Below, one piece after another: positions 36,004 through 44,453 of a DNA stretch of 64,000 nt. This DNA comes from Bradyrhizobium sp. AZCC 1719 (GTDB taxonomy: Bacteria; Pseudomonadota; Alphaproteobacteria; Rhizobiales; Xanthobacteraceae). Numbering within the stretch: the stretch's first letter is position 1; every line of letters starts with the position of its first letter. The notes under the pieces are model-generated. The model was given only the letters and a program-made list of their open reading frames with translations, was not told where the DNA came from and ran no database searches. Where the stretch lies: positions 3,687,001-3,751,000 of the forward strand of contig NZ_JAZHRU010000001.1 of NCBI RefSeq assembly GCF_036924525.1, written 5' to 3'. The position numbers and the translations under genes were made by a program.

Positions 36004-37449
36004 ATGACTGACGAGACCGTTGCCACTGGCGACAAGATCCGCTGCGATGCCTGTCCGGTGATGTGCTACATCAAGCCGGGCGCGGCAGGTGCGTGCGATC
36101 GCTATGCCAACCATAATGGCGAGCTGGTGCGCGTCGATCCGCATATCGTGCTGGAGCGAACGGTGTCGCACGGCGGGCGGCTGGTGCCGTTTCAGGCCGG
36201 TGGCGACTGGGACGGCAAACTCGTCCACGAGCCCAACGTGTTCGTCACCGCGATCGGCGCCGGAACAACCTATCCCGATTACAAGCCGGCGCCCTTCATC
36301 GTGTCATCGGAGATCGACGGCGTCGACATGGTCACGGTCGTGACCGAAGGCATTTTCAGCTATTGCGGCGTCAAGGTGAAGATCGACACCGACCGTTATC
36401 TCGGCCCCGAGACGGCGACCGTCCGCGCGGAAGGCGAGGCGATCGGCCATGTGACGACCAGCGAATATGGCTCGCAGATGCTTTCGCTCGGCGGCGTGCA
36501 TCATCTGACCGGCGGTTCCAAGAAGGAGGGCCGCGTTACCTGCGACGCGCTGATGGACCTTTCCAACTGCAAGCCGGTGGAACTGACGATCGACGGCGGC
36601 GCCACGGTGGTGGTGCAGGCCGGCCATCCGCCGATCGTCAACGGTGTTGCCGAAGAGCGCATGCGGGTAGGCTGCGGCTCGGCGACCATCGGCATGTTCG
36701 CCAAGCAATGGCACGGCAAGGTCGACGAAGTCGTAGTCGTGGACGACCACATCACCGGCGTGCTCTCGGAACACCAGGCTGGCAAGCTGCTCGATATTCC
36801 CGATACCGGGATCAAGATGAAGGGCCGGCGCTCGACGCCCGGCCGTTACTTCCAGGTCGCCGATCCCGGGACGGGGTGGGGCGGCACCAATATTTCCGAC
36901 CCGCTGTCGGTGCTGGGACCGTTCAATCCGAAGGAGGCGCGGCCTGGGCTCACCATGCTGATGGTCTCGACCACTGGCGAGCACGCGGCCTATTACCAAC
37001 TCGACGAGGCGTTGCGGCCGATCGAAAAGCAGATGCCGGCCGACCTCCAGTTCTCGGTCGAGCGCATCCAGGAAAATTGCGAGCCGGCGCTGTGCACGGT
37101 GCTGTTCATGGGCGGCGCCGGCGGCTCGCTGCGCGCCGGCGTTACCGACAATCCGGTGCGGCTGACGCGGTCGGTCAAGGACGCGCTGACGCGGGTCACC
37201 AGCGGCGGCGCGCCGGTCTATGTCTGGCCCGGCGGCGGCATCACCTTCATGGTCGACGTCACGCAAATGCCGGCCGGCGCGTTCGGCTATGTGCCGACGC
37301 CGGCGCTGGTGGCGCCGATCGAGTTCACGCTGAAACTGTCCGATTACGCGGCGCTCGGCGGCCACATGGATCATGTACGCCCGCTGGCATCGTTGCGGGA
37401 GAACAGCGGGTTCCGCCCGATGCCCAACATGCCGGGACGGCGCGCATGA
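36004..37449 (+). CDS. hnr: 6-hydroxynicotinate reductase homologue
   Basis: A 481-residue protein that I recognise as the 6-hydroxynicotinate reductase family, known from Eubacterium barkeri, where the enzyme reduces 6-hydroxynicotinate to 1,4,5,6-tetrahydro-6-oxonicotinate and contains covalent flavin and iron-sulfur clusters. Cys14, Cys17, Cys21 and Cys31 (CDACPVMC...GAC) form an N-terminal Fe-S site; six more Cys are scattered (ten in all). A GCGSAT segment (223-228) faintly resembles the S-G-A-T flavinylation motif of ApbE targets. The stop overlaps the UPF0280 gene by 4 bp. Start codons at 35944 and 35971 are possible; 36004 begins the conserved part. The function is supported by the linked nicAB, enamidase and fpr genes. 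Confidence 0.82.
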   Translation: MTDETVATGDKIRCDACPVMCYIKPGAAGACDRYANHNGELVRVDPHIVLERTVSHGGRLVPFQAGGDWDGKLVHEPNVFVTAIGAGTTYPDYKPAPFIVSSEIDGVDMVTVVTEGIFSYCGVKVKIDTDRYLGPETATVRAEGEAIGHVTTSEYGSQMLSLGGVHHLTGGSKKEGRVTCDALMDLSNCKPVELTIDGGATVVVQAGHPPIVNGVAEERMRVGCGSATIGMFAKQWHGKVDEVVVVDDHITGVLSEHQAGKLLDIPDTGIKMKGRRSTPGRYFQVADPGTGWGGTNISDPLSVLGPFNPKEARPGLTMLMVSTTGEHAAYYQLDEALRPIEKQMPADLQFSVERIQENCEPALCTVLFMGGAGGSLRAGVTDNPVRLTRSVKDALTRVTSGGAPVYVWPGGGITFMVDVTQMPAGAFGYVPTPALVAPIEFTLKLSDYAALGGHMDHVRPLASLRENSGFRPMPNMPGRRA

Positions 37450-38354
37450 AACGGCTCCCGCAAATCGCGCTTCTTCCTGACGGCAAGCGGCTGCATTTGC
37501 AGGACGGTCCGATCGACCTGATCATCGAGGCGAAGGGAAGTGAAGGCAACGTGCGCGCCGCTTATGAGGCCGCCGCGCGGCGCTTCACCGGCCTGCTCGA
37601 TGAACTCTGCGAGGAGTTGATCGAACTTCGAAAAGCCGCCGATCCGGCGCGAAGCGCGCTGAACGGTGTCGTTGCGCGCCGCATGCATGCGGCGGTGGCG
37701 CCGTTTGCGGGCGCGCACTTCATCACGCCGATGGCGGCGGTGGCGGGCAGCGTCGCGGAGGAGATTCTTGGCGCGATGCTGGGCACGGCGCGGCTCGATC
37801 GTGCCTACGTCAACAATGGCGGCGACATCGCATTGCATTTGACCGGTGGCGAGCAGTTCATGGTGGGACTGATGGACCGACCGAACCATCGTGGCGTGAT
37901 GCAAACCATCACTATCGAAGCCGATGATCCGGCACGCGGCATCGCGACCAGCGGGCGGCATGGCCGTAGTTTCTCGCTCGGGATTGCCGATGCCGTTACC
38001 GTGCTGGCTCGAACGGCGGCGCAAGCCGATGCCGCAGCGACCATCATCGCCAATGCTGTCGATCTGCCCGGTCATCCCGCCATCATCCGCTGTCCGGCCA
38101 ATGAATTGCAGCCCGACAGCGACCTCGGCGCGCGCCTCGTCACCCGCGACGTCGGCGTGCTCCGGGAAAGCGAGATCGACGATGCGTTAAGGGCAGGGGT
38201 AAGCCGGGCACAACAATTGCTTGCGGCGGGATTGATCGAAGGTGCGGCCTTGCGTCTACTAGGCGAGACGGCCGTGGTGGGTGCAACAGGGATCAAGGCG
38301 GGCGCGTTGCCAACGTTTCATGGAAACGCACCAGAAAGAACAGCGCATGTTTGA
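37446..38354 (+). CDS. UPF0280 family protein, ApbE-like; candidate Hnr flavin transferase
   Basis: A 302-residue protein of the UPF0280 family, distantly related to ApbE FAD:protein FMN transferases. Glycine-rich and acidic motifs typical of the group are AHFITPMAAVAGSVAEEIL (about 98-116), YVNNGGDIALHL (about 120-131) and GIATSGRHGRSFSLGIADAVTV (about 162-183), the last matching the ApbE-type TSG...H...D region. Translation is coupled to hnr by an ATGA overlap. The E. barkeri reductase carries covalently bound flavin, so a dedicated flavin transferase for Hnr is a natural reading, but this is inference from context and fold. Confidence 0.75.
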   Translation: MKRLPQIALLPDGKRLHLQDGPIDLIIEAKGSEGNVRAAYEAAARRFTGLLDELCEELIELRKAADPARSALNGVVARRMHAAVAPFAGAHFITPMAAVAGSVAEEILGAMLGTARLDRAYVNNGGDIALHLTGGEQFMVGLMDRPNHRGVMQTITIEADDPARGIATSGRHGRSFSLGIADAVTVLARTAAQADAAATIIANAVDLPGHPAIIRCPANELQPDSDLGARLVTRDVGVLRESEIDDALRAGVSRAQQLLAAGLIEGAALRLLGETAVVGATGIKAGALPTFHGNAPERTAHV

Positions 38355-38373
38355 TCGGGAGCGAGGCTGACAG

Positions 38374-38958
38374 ATGAGCGCGATTATTCGCAAGATTGTC
38401 ACGGTGGTCGAGGAAACCCATCTTGAGATGGGACAGAAGATTGCACCGCCGACGCGGCGGGCCGCGGCGATCGCTGTGATCGACAATCCGTTTGCAGGCC
38501 GGTATGTCGAGGATCTCTCGCCCTTGATCGAAATCGGCGAGGAGCTTGGCGAATTGCTCTCGAAGAGAGCAGTTGCCGCGCTCGGCATTGAGGGCGGCAA
38601 GGCGCACAGCTACGGCAAAGCGGCTGCGGTCGGAGAAAACGGCGAACTCGAGCATGCGGCAGCGATCTTGCATCCCAAAATGGGCGCACCGGTGCGGAAA
38701 GTATTGGGCAAGGGCGCGGCGCTGATTCCGTCGTCGAAGAAACGAAGCGGCCCAGGGACGACGCTGGATATTCCGCTCGGCCACAAGGACGCGGCTTTCG
38801 TGCGCAGTCATTTCGACGGCATGGAAGTGCAGATCAACGATGCTCCCCGCGCCAACGAGATCATGGTCGCGGTCGCCGTCACCGATAGCGGCAGGCCATT
38901 GCCGCGTGTCGGCGGGCTGACGGTTGCGGAAGTCAAAGGCGAAGACGGCTTGAGATAA
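38374..38958 (+). CDS. DUF1185/amino-acid-synthesis family protein
   Basis: A 194-residue protein matching the family called amino acid synthesis (PF06684, DUF1185), whose biochemical function is not established. Visible segments: KIVTVVEETHLEMGQKIAPP at the N-terminus, IDNPFAGRYVEDLSPLI and a C-terminal DAPRANEIMVAVAVTDSGRP. No signal peptide or membrane segment. It follows the UPF0280 gene by 19 bp and precedes the ABC binding-protein gene by 23 bp, so it is in the hnr operon and may act on a nicotinate-pathway intermediate. Confidence 0.8.
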   Translation: MSAIIRKIVTVVEETHLEMGQKIAPPTRRAAAIAVIDNPFAGRYVEDLSPLIEIGEELGELLSKRAVAALGIEGGKAHSYGKAAAVGENGELEHAAAILHPKMGAPVRKVLGKGAALIPSSKKRSGPGTTLDIPLGHKDAAFVRSHFDGMEVQINDAPRANEIMVAVAVTDSGRPLPRVGGLTVAEVKGEDGLR

Positions 38959-38981
38959 TGAGATCAACATTGGAGGTAGGG

Positions 38982-40193
38982 ATGCGACGGAGACATTTGC
39001 TGGGAGCAGGATTGGCGATCGCGGTCGCCGGCATGGCTGGCAGCGCCATGGCGCAGAGCGAGATCAAGGAAGTCAAGATCGGCGAGATCAACAGCTATTC
39101 GCTGTTGCCGGCCTTCACCGAACCCTACCGCAAGGGCTGGCAGCTCGCAGTCGAGGAAATCAATGCCGCGGGCGGCATCAACGGCAAGAAGCTGGTCGTC
39201 ATTTCCAAGGACGACGGCGGCAAGCCGGCGGATGCGCAGACCGCAGCCAACGAGCTGGTCTCGAGCGAGAACGTCGCGATGCTGGCCGGCACGTTCCTGT
39301 CCAACATTGGTCTCGCCGTCTCCGACTTCGCCAACCAGAAGAAGGTGTTCTTCCTCGCGGCAGAACCTTTGACCGACGCCATCACCTGGTCGAAGGGCAA
39401 CCGCTACACCTTCCGCCTGCGTCCCTCCAACTACATGCAGGCCGCGATGCTGGTGGAGGAAGCCGCCAAGCTGCCGGCCAAGCGCTGGGCGACGATTGCG
39501 CCGAACTATGAATACGGCCAGTCGGCGGTCGCGGTGTTCAAGAAGCTGATGTCGGAGAAGCGGCCCGATATCCAGTGGGTCGACGAGCAGTGGCCGCCGC
39601 AGGGCAAGATCGATGCAGGTCCGGTGGTGCAGGCGGTCGCCGCGGCCAATCCCGAGGCGATCCTCAACGTCACCTTTGGCGCCGACCTGGTGAAGCTCGT
39701 GCGCGAAGGCAATACCCGCGGCCTGTTCAAGGGACGTTCGGTAGTGTCCTTCCTCACCGGCGAGCCGGAATATCTCGATCCGCTGAAGGATGAGACGCCG
39801 GAGGGTTGGATCGTCACGGGCTATCCCTGGTACGACATCAAGACGCCGGATCACGACAAGTTCCTGAAAGCCTATCAGGCCAAGTACAAGGACTATCCGC
39901 GCCTCGGCTCGATCGTCGGTTACCAGACCATCAAGGCGGCAGCGGCGATCCTTGCGAAAGCCAATTCAACCGATCCGGAGAAGCTGATCGCCGCGACCGA
40001 AGGCCTGTCGATGCCGTCCCCGTTCGGCGAAATCACCTTCCGCAAGATCGATCACCAGTCGACGCTCGGGGCCTATGTCGGCAAGACCGCGCTGAAGGAC
40101 GGCAAGGGCGTGATGGTGAACTCGGTCTATCGCAAGGGCGCGGATTATCTCCCGAGCGATGCGGAAGTGGAGAAGCTCCGCCCGAAGCAGTGA
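38982..40193 (+). CDS. Branched-chain-amino-acid-type ABC substrate-binding protein
   Basis: A 403-residue periplasmic binding protein of the LivK family. MRRRHLLGAGLAIAVAGMAG with SAMAQ is a signal peptide (cleavage about 25). The mature part has KIGEINSYSLLPAFTEPYRKG and EINAAGGINGKKLVVISKDD. TGGAGG upstream of 38982 is a strong ribosome-binding site. It is the first gene of a complete importer (fused permease, two ATPases) placed directly behind hnr, UPF0280 and DUF1185, so its ligand may be nicotinate, 6-hydroxynicotinate or a related ring acid rather than an amino acid. That ligand is inferred only. Confidence 0.9.
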   Translation: MRRRHLLGAGLAIAVAGMAGSAMAQSEIKEVKIGEINSYSLLPAFTEPYRKGWQLAVEEINAAGGINGKKLVVISKDDGGKPADAQTAANELVSSENVAMLAGTFLSNIGLAVSDFANQKKVFFLAAEPLTDAITWSKGNRYTFRLRPSNYMQAAMLVEEAAKLPAKRWATIAPNYEYGQSAVAVFKKLMSEKRPDIQWVDEQWPPQGKIDAGPVVQAVAAANPEAILNVTFGADLVKLVREGNTRGLFKGRSVVSFLTGEPEYLDPLKDETPEGWIVTGYPWYDIKTPDHDKFLKAYQAKYKDYPRLGSIVGYQTIKAAAAILAKANSTDPEKLIAATEGLSMPSPFGEITFRKIDHQSTLGAYVGKTALKDGKGVMVNSVYRKGADYLPSDAEVEKLRPKQ

Positions 40194-40218
40194 GCTTTGG
40201 CTGAGGTCGGGGGCCTTC

Positions 40219-40330
40219 ATAGTTCGAGCCGCGCGGCGATGCCGCGCTGCTCACCATGAGGGTCTAAGAGGACCTCTCGATCTATGACCTCATCCTGAGG
40301 AGGCGCGAAGCGCCGTCTCGAAGGATGAGG
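40219..40330. repeat. AGTTCGAGCCGCGCGGC / GCCGTCTCGAAGGATG repeat
   Basis: Same family as 11905-12020: GTTCGAGCC...CTCACCATGAGGGTCT then GACCTCATCCTGAGGAGGCGC...GTCTCGAAGGATGAGG. It lies inside the transport operon, between the binding-protein and permease genes, and could reduce expression of the downstream genes relative to the binding protein. Confidence 0.85.
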
Positions 40331-40366
40331 GTCCTGCTCTGACGATTGCCCTAACCCGGACCGCCA

Positions 40367-42256
40367 ATGGCTTTCTACTTCGTTCAGTTCCTGACCGGTC
40401 TCGCCAGCGCGGCGTCGCTGTTTCTGGTCGCGTCGGGGCTGTCGATCATCTTCGGCGTGACGCGGATCGTGAACTTTGCCCATGGCGCGTTCTATATGCT
40501 CGGCGCCTATGTCGCGTTCACGCTGACCGAGCGGTTTTCCGGCGCGCTCGGCTTCTGGGGCGGCATCGTCGTTGCGGCGCTGATCGTTGCCATCATCGGC
40601 GTGCTGGTCGAGATGGTGCTGCTGCGGCGGATCTATCATGCGCCGGAGCTATTCCAGTTGCTGGCGACATTCGGCCTCACCTTGATGGTTCAGGACATCG
40701 TCGTGATGATCTGGGGCCCGGACGATCTGCTCGGCCGTCGCGCACCCGGCTTCAAGGGCGCGGTCGATTTTTTCGGCCAGAACATTCCGAGCTACGACCT
40801 GTTCCTGATCGCGCTCAGCCCGATCGTGCTCGGTGTGCTGTGGCTTCTGTTCCAGCGCACGCGCTGGGGCGTCTTGGTGCGCGCGGCGACGCAGGATCGC
40901 GACATGGTGGCGGCGCTCGGGGTTAATCAGAAATGGCTGTTCACCAGCGTGTTCGCGCTCGGCGTCTTTTTGGCCGCGCTCGGCGGCGCGTTGCAGATCC
41001 CGCGCGATGCGGTGCATCACGCGCTCGACCTTCGCATCATCGTCGAAGTGTTCGTCGTCGTTGTGATCGGCGGGCTCGGCAGCATCATCGGTGCCTTCGT
41101 CGCCGCCGTCCTGGTGTCCGAACTCAACGCCTTCGGCATTCTCATTTTCCCGAAGATCTCCATCATCCTGGTGTTCCTGGTGATGGCGGTCGTGCTGATC
41201 GTGCGGCCGTGGGGACTGTTCGGCAAGCCGGAAGCCATCGCGCGCCGCACGCCGGGCCTGACCGTCAATCCGTGGCGGCCGCTCACCTCGGGTGAACGGT
41301 TGATGTCACTGGGCGCACTGGTCCTTGCGGCCACGATGCCGTTGTTTGCCGGCAACTACGCGCTGACAGTCGGATCGGAAATCGCGATCTTCGTCATCTT
41401 CGCCGCCAGCCTGCATTTCCTGATGTCGGTCGGCGGGCTCGCCTCGTTCGGCCATGCCGCCTATTTCGGGCTTGGCGCCTATGGCGTCGCATTCCTCGCC
41501 AAGGCGGCGGGATTGCCGATGATCGTTTCGCTGCTGCTCGGCCCGGTGCTGGGGCTGCTGGGTGCTGCGGTATTCGGCTTCTTCGCCGTGCAACTCTCCG
41601 GCGTCTATTTCGCGATGCTGACGCTGGCCTTTGCGCAGATCGTCTGGTCGATCGCGTTCCAGTGGGTCGAGGTGACCGGCGGCGACAACGGCATCTTGGG
41701 TGTGTGGCCAGAGAGATGGGCGGCGAGCCCCGCTAATTTCTATTGGTTGTCGCTCGGCATCACGGCGCTCGTGGTCACTGTGCTCCGGGTGATGGTGTTC
41801 TCACCGTTTGGCTTTGCGCTGCGCGCAACGCGGGACTCGCCGCTGCGTAGCGAGGCGATCGGCATCAATGGCAAGCGCGTGCAGTGGACGGCTTTCGTCA
41901 TATCAGGAACGGTGGCGGGCATCGGCGGCGCATTGTTCGCCTATCTGAAGGGAAGCGTCTTCCCGGACAGCGTCGGCATCTCGCTCTCTGTGGATGCGCT
42001 GGTCATGGTTCTGCTCGGCGGCGTCGAGACGGTTTCCGGCGCGGTGATCGGCGCCATCGTGTTCAAGGCGGCCAACATCTGGCTGGTCAGCCAGACCGAT
42101 CTCTCAAAACTGGTGCTGGGCGGCTTCATCGTGCTGATGGTGGTGGCGTTCCCCAAGGGGATCGTCGGGACGCTGGAGACGATCCGGAATCGCCGGCGAT
42201 CCTCCGAAGCCAAAAAATCTGCGCTGGTCACCTCCCGGATCGAGGTTGCCGAATGA
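40367..42256 (+). CDS. Fused LivH-LivM-type ABC permease
   Basis: A 629-residue permease combining both transmembrane subunits of the branched-chain amino acid importer type. The N-terminal half (about 1-290) is LivH-like (FLVASGLSIIFGVTRIVNFAHG; LIGGLGSIIG-like VIGGLGSIIGAFV). The C-terminal half (about 310-615) is LivM-like (GGLASFGHAAYFGLGAYGVA; ATRDSPLRSEAIGINGKRVQ). The fusion into one chain occurs in a minority of these systems. It overlaps the first ATPase gene by 4 bp. It would import a small carboxylate; context suggests a nicotinate-related ligand. Confidence 0.9.
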   Translation: MAFYFVQFLTGLASAASLFLVASGLSIIFGVTRIVNFAHGAFYMLGAYVAFTLTERFSGALGFWGGIVVAALIVAIIGVLVEMVLLRRIYHAPELFQLLATFGLTLMVQDIVVMIWGPDDLLGRRAPGFKGAVDFFGQNIPSYDLFLIALSPIVLGVLWLLFQRTRWGVLVRAATQDRDMVAALGVNQKWLFTSVFALGVFLAALGGALQIPRDAVHHALDLRIIVEVFVVVVIGGLGSIIGAFVAAVLVSELNAFGILIFPKISIILVFLVMAVVLIVRPWGLFGKPEAIARRTPGLTVNPWRPLTSGERLMSLGALVLAATMPLFAGNYALTVGSEIAIFVIFAASLHFLMSVGGLASFGHAAYFGLGAYGVAFLAKAAGLPMIVSLLLGPVLGLLGAAVFGFFAVQLSGVYFAMLTLAFAQIVWSIAFQWVEVTGGDNGILGVWPERWAASPANFYWLSLGITALVVTVLRVMVFSPFGFALRATRDSPLRSEAIGINGKRVQWTAFVISGTVAGIGGALFAYLKGSVFPDSVGISLSVDALVMVLLGGVETVSGAVIGAIVFKAANIWLVSQTDLSKLVLGGFIVLMVVAFPKGIVGTLETIRNRRRSSEAKKSALVTSRIEVAE

Positions 42257-43044
42257 GCATGGTCCCAACATTGCTGTCAGTCGAGGCCTTAAGCAAATCC
42301 TATGGCGGCGTGCACGCGGTGCGCAGCGTGTCGTTCGAGCTGCGTGCGGGCGAAATTCTGGCGCTGATCGGGCCCAACGGTGCGGGAAAAAGCACCTGCT
42401 TCGACATGCTCAACGGCCAGAACATGCCGGACAGCGGGCGGATCCATCTGCTCGGCGAGGATACGGTCGGCCGCAAGCCGCGCGCGATCTGGCGGCTCGG
42501 CGTCGGACGCACGTTCCAGATCACGGCGACGTTTCCGACCATGACCGTGCGCGAGAACGTGCAGGTCGCACTCGTGTCGTATGGCAGGCAATTGTTCAAC
42601 CTCTGGGGCTCGACCGCGGCTTACGCCCGCGAGGAGGCGGGCCGGCTGCTCGACCTCGTCGGCATGGGCGCCTATGCCGAGCGTCCGTGCGGTGAGCTTG
42701 CCTATGGCGACCTCAAGCGACTGGAGCTTGCGATCGCGCTCGCCAACCAGCCCAGGCTGCTGCTGATGGATGAGCCCACCGCTGGCATGGCGCCGCGCGA
42801 ACGGATCGAGCTGATGCGGCTGACCGCAAGCATCGCCCGCGAACAGGCAATCGGCGTGCTCTTCACCGAGCACGACATGGATGTGGTGTTCGAACATGCC
42901 GACCGCATCCTGGTGCTCAACCGCGGCAGCCTGATCGCCGAAGGCTCGCCCGAGGAAGTCCGTGGCAATCCGCAGGTGCGCGCGATCTATCTCGGCGAGG
43001 GACTGGTCTACGACGCGCGTCATCGCGAGGGAGCCGGCGCATGA
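42253..43044 (+). CDS. LivG-type ABC ATP-binding protein
   Basis: A 263-residue ATPase with Walker A GPNGAGKST, the family-typical GVGRTFQITATFPTMTVRENV, signature LAYGDLKRLELA (LSGGQ replaced by AYGD as in many LivG), Walker B LLLMDEPTAGM and H-loop TEHDMDVVF. It pairs with the LivF-type ATPase that overlaps it by 4 bp. The start at 42253 overlaps the permease stop (ATGA). Confidence 0.92.
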   Translation: MSMVPTLLSVEALSKSYGGVHAVRSVSFELRAGEILALIGPNGAGKSTCFDMLNGQNMPDSGRIHLLGEDTVGRKPRAIWRLGVGRTFQITATFPTMTVRENVQVALVSYGRQLFNLWGSTAAYAREEAGRLLDLVGMGAYAERPCGELAYGDLKRLELAIALANQPRLLLMDEPTAGMAPRERIELMRLTASIAREQAIGVLFTEHDMDVVFEHADRILVLNRGSLIAEGSPEEVRGNPQVRAIYLGEGLVYDARHREGAGA

Positions 43045-43745
43045 AGCTGCAGGTCGCCGATCTCAACAGCTTTTACGGCCCGGCGCATATCCTGTTCGAT
43101 ATCGCGCTCGAAGTCGGCGAGGGTGAAGTAGTGGCTTTGCTCGGCCGCAACGGCGCCGGCAAGTCGACCACCTTCCGCTCCATCGTCGGCCTGGTCGAGA
43201 GCCGTTCGGGACGGATCGTCTTCGAGGGCAAGGATGTCTCTCGCGAGCCGACGCATGCGATCGTGCGCAGCGGGCTCGGCTATGTGCCGGAAGAGCGGCG
43301 CATCTTCACTGATCTTACGGTTGAGGAAAATCTCGAAGTCGGCCGCCAGCCAAAACGGCCGAACGCACCGCACTGGACGCGCGAAAAGCTGTTCACGCTG
43401 TTTCCGAACCTCGGCGAGATGCGTAATCGGCCGGGCGGGCGGATGAGCGGCGGCGAGCAGCAGATGCTGACGATTGCGCGGACCCTGATGGGCAATCCCA
43501 CGCTGGTGCTGCTCGACGAGCCGTCGGAAGGGCTGTCGCCGAAAATTGTCGAACAGATGGTCGATGCCATCCTGGCGATGAAGAAGGAAGGCGTCAGCAT
43601 CGTGGTCTCGGAGCAGAACCTGCATTTCGCGCGGCTGATTTCGGACCGCGCCTACATCATCGAGCGTGGCAAGATTTGCTTCGGCGGCACGATGGCCGAA
43701 CTCGACGCGCGGCCGGACGTCCGGGACGCGCATCTGTCGCTGTGA
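43041..43745 (+). CDS. LivF-type ABC ATP-binding protein
   Basis: A 234-residue ATPase. Walker A GRNGAGKST, Q-loop region GYVPEERRIFTDLTVEENL, signature MSGGEQQM, Walker B LLDEPSEGLSP and SEQNLHFA are the LivF landmarks. It is the last transporter gene, followed 28 bp later by the MarR-family regulator on the same strand, which ties that regulator to the same operon. Confidence 0.92.
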   Translation: MKLQVADLNSFYGPAHILFDIALEVGEGEVVALLGRNGAGKSTTFRSIVGLVESRSGRIVFEGKDVSREPTHAIVRSGLGYVPEERRIFTDLTVEENLEVGRQPKRPNAPHWTREKLFTLFPNLGEMRNRPGGRMSGGEQQMLTIARTLMGNPTLVLLDEPSEGLSPKIVEQMVDAILAMKKEGVSIVVSEQNLHFARLISDRAYIIERGKICFGGTMAELDARPDVRDAHLSL

Positions 43746-43773
43746 TCGGCGAGGGGAAGGGCGGGGAACGCAG

Positions 43774-44229
43774 ATGGGAAGGAGTGTTTCGCCGAAACGG
43801 AGCGTCAAGCCGCCGCGCCCGTCCTACATTCTCGACGAACAGATCGGCTTCATCCTGCGTCAGGTCTGGCAGCGCCATGCCACCATCTTCGCCCGCGAGA
43901 TCGGCATCAACCTGACGCCGACACAATGGGCAGCGCTCGCCAAGTTGACCGAGACCGGACCATGCTCGCAGAACCTGCTCGGGCGGCTGACGGCGATGGA
44001 TGTGGCGACCATCAAGGGCGTGATCGACCGCCTCACCGCGCGCGGCCTGACCGAGACCAGCCCGGATCCCGAGGACGGCCGCCGCCTGCTCGTGAGTCTG
44101 ACACGCGCCGGCCAGCAACTGGCCGAGAAGGCCGCGCCGAATGCGCTGGCTATCAGCCGCGAGACGCTGGCGCCGCTCGACGCAAAAGAGCGCGAGACGC
44201 TGATCGCGCTGCTCGACAAGCTGCGGTGA
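43774..44229 (+). CDS. MarR-family transcriptional regulator
   Basis: A 151-residue winged-helix regulator. The helix-turn-helix is at about 52-85 (LTETGPCSQNLLGRLTAMDVATIKGVIDRL) and the wing at about 86-102 (GLTETSPDPEDGRRLLVSLT). It is the last gene of the transport operon. In P. putida, NicR, a MarR-type protein, responds to 6-hydroxynicotinate, so this is a candidate local sensor, but the TTYGTRTACRAA sites could belong to another regulator such as an FCD-type GntR. GGGGAACG precedes the ATG at 43774. Confidence 0.87.
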   Translation: MGRSVSPKRSVKPPRPSYILDEQIGFILRQVWQRHATIFAREIGINLTPTQWAALAKLTETGPCSQNLLGRLTAMDVATIKGVIDRLTARGLTETSPDPEDGRRLLVSLTRAGQQLAEKAAPNALAISRETLAPLDAKERETLIALLDKLR

Positions 44230-44287
44230 AAGATCCGCGCTAGAGCTTGATGAAATTGGGTTTGATTGCGACCACGAAGAAGGTGCG

Positions 44288-44409
44288 CTCCCTCTCCCGC
44301 TTGCGGGGGAGGGCTGGGGTGGGGGTGTCTCCGCAGGGGACACTGCCCGCGTGGAGAGAGCCCCCACCCGGCGCTTCGCGCCGACCTCCCCCGCAAGCGG
44401 GAGAGGTGA
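44288..44409. repeat. CTCCCTCTCCCGC / GCGGGAGAGG composite palindrome
   Basis: Outer arms CTCTCCCGCTTGCGGGGGAGG and CCTCCCCCGCAAGCGGGAGAG, with inner GGGTGGGGG / CCCCCACCC and CTCCGCAGGGGAC / GCGTGGAGAG-type pairs. Related to 759-905. It separates the nicotinate-associated operon from the convergent membrane-protein gene. Confidence 0.85.
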
Positions 44410-44453
44410 AGCGCGTCTGCGGCCAAATCGATCTAACCAAAAATCACCGTGCG

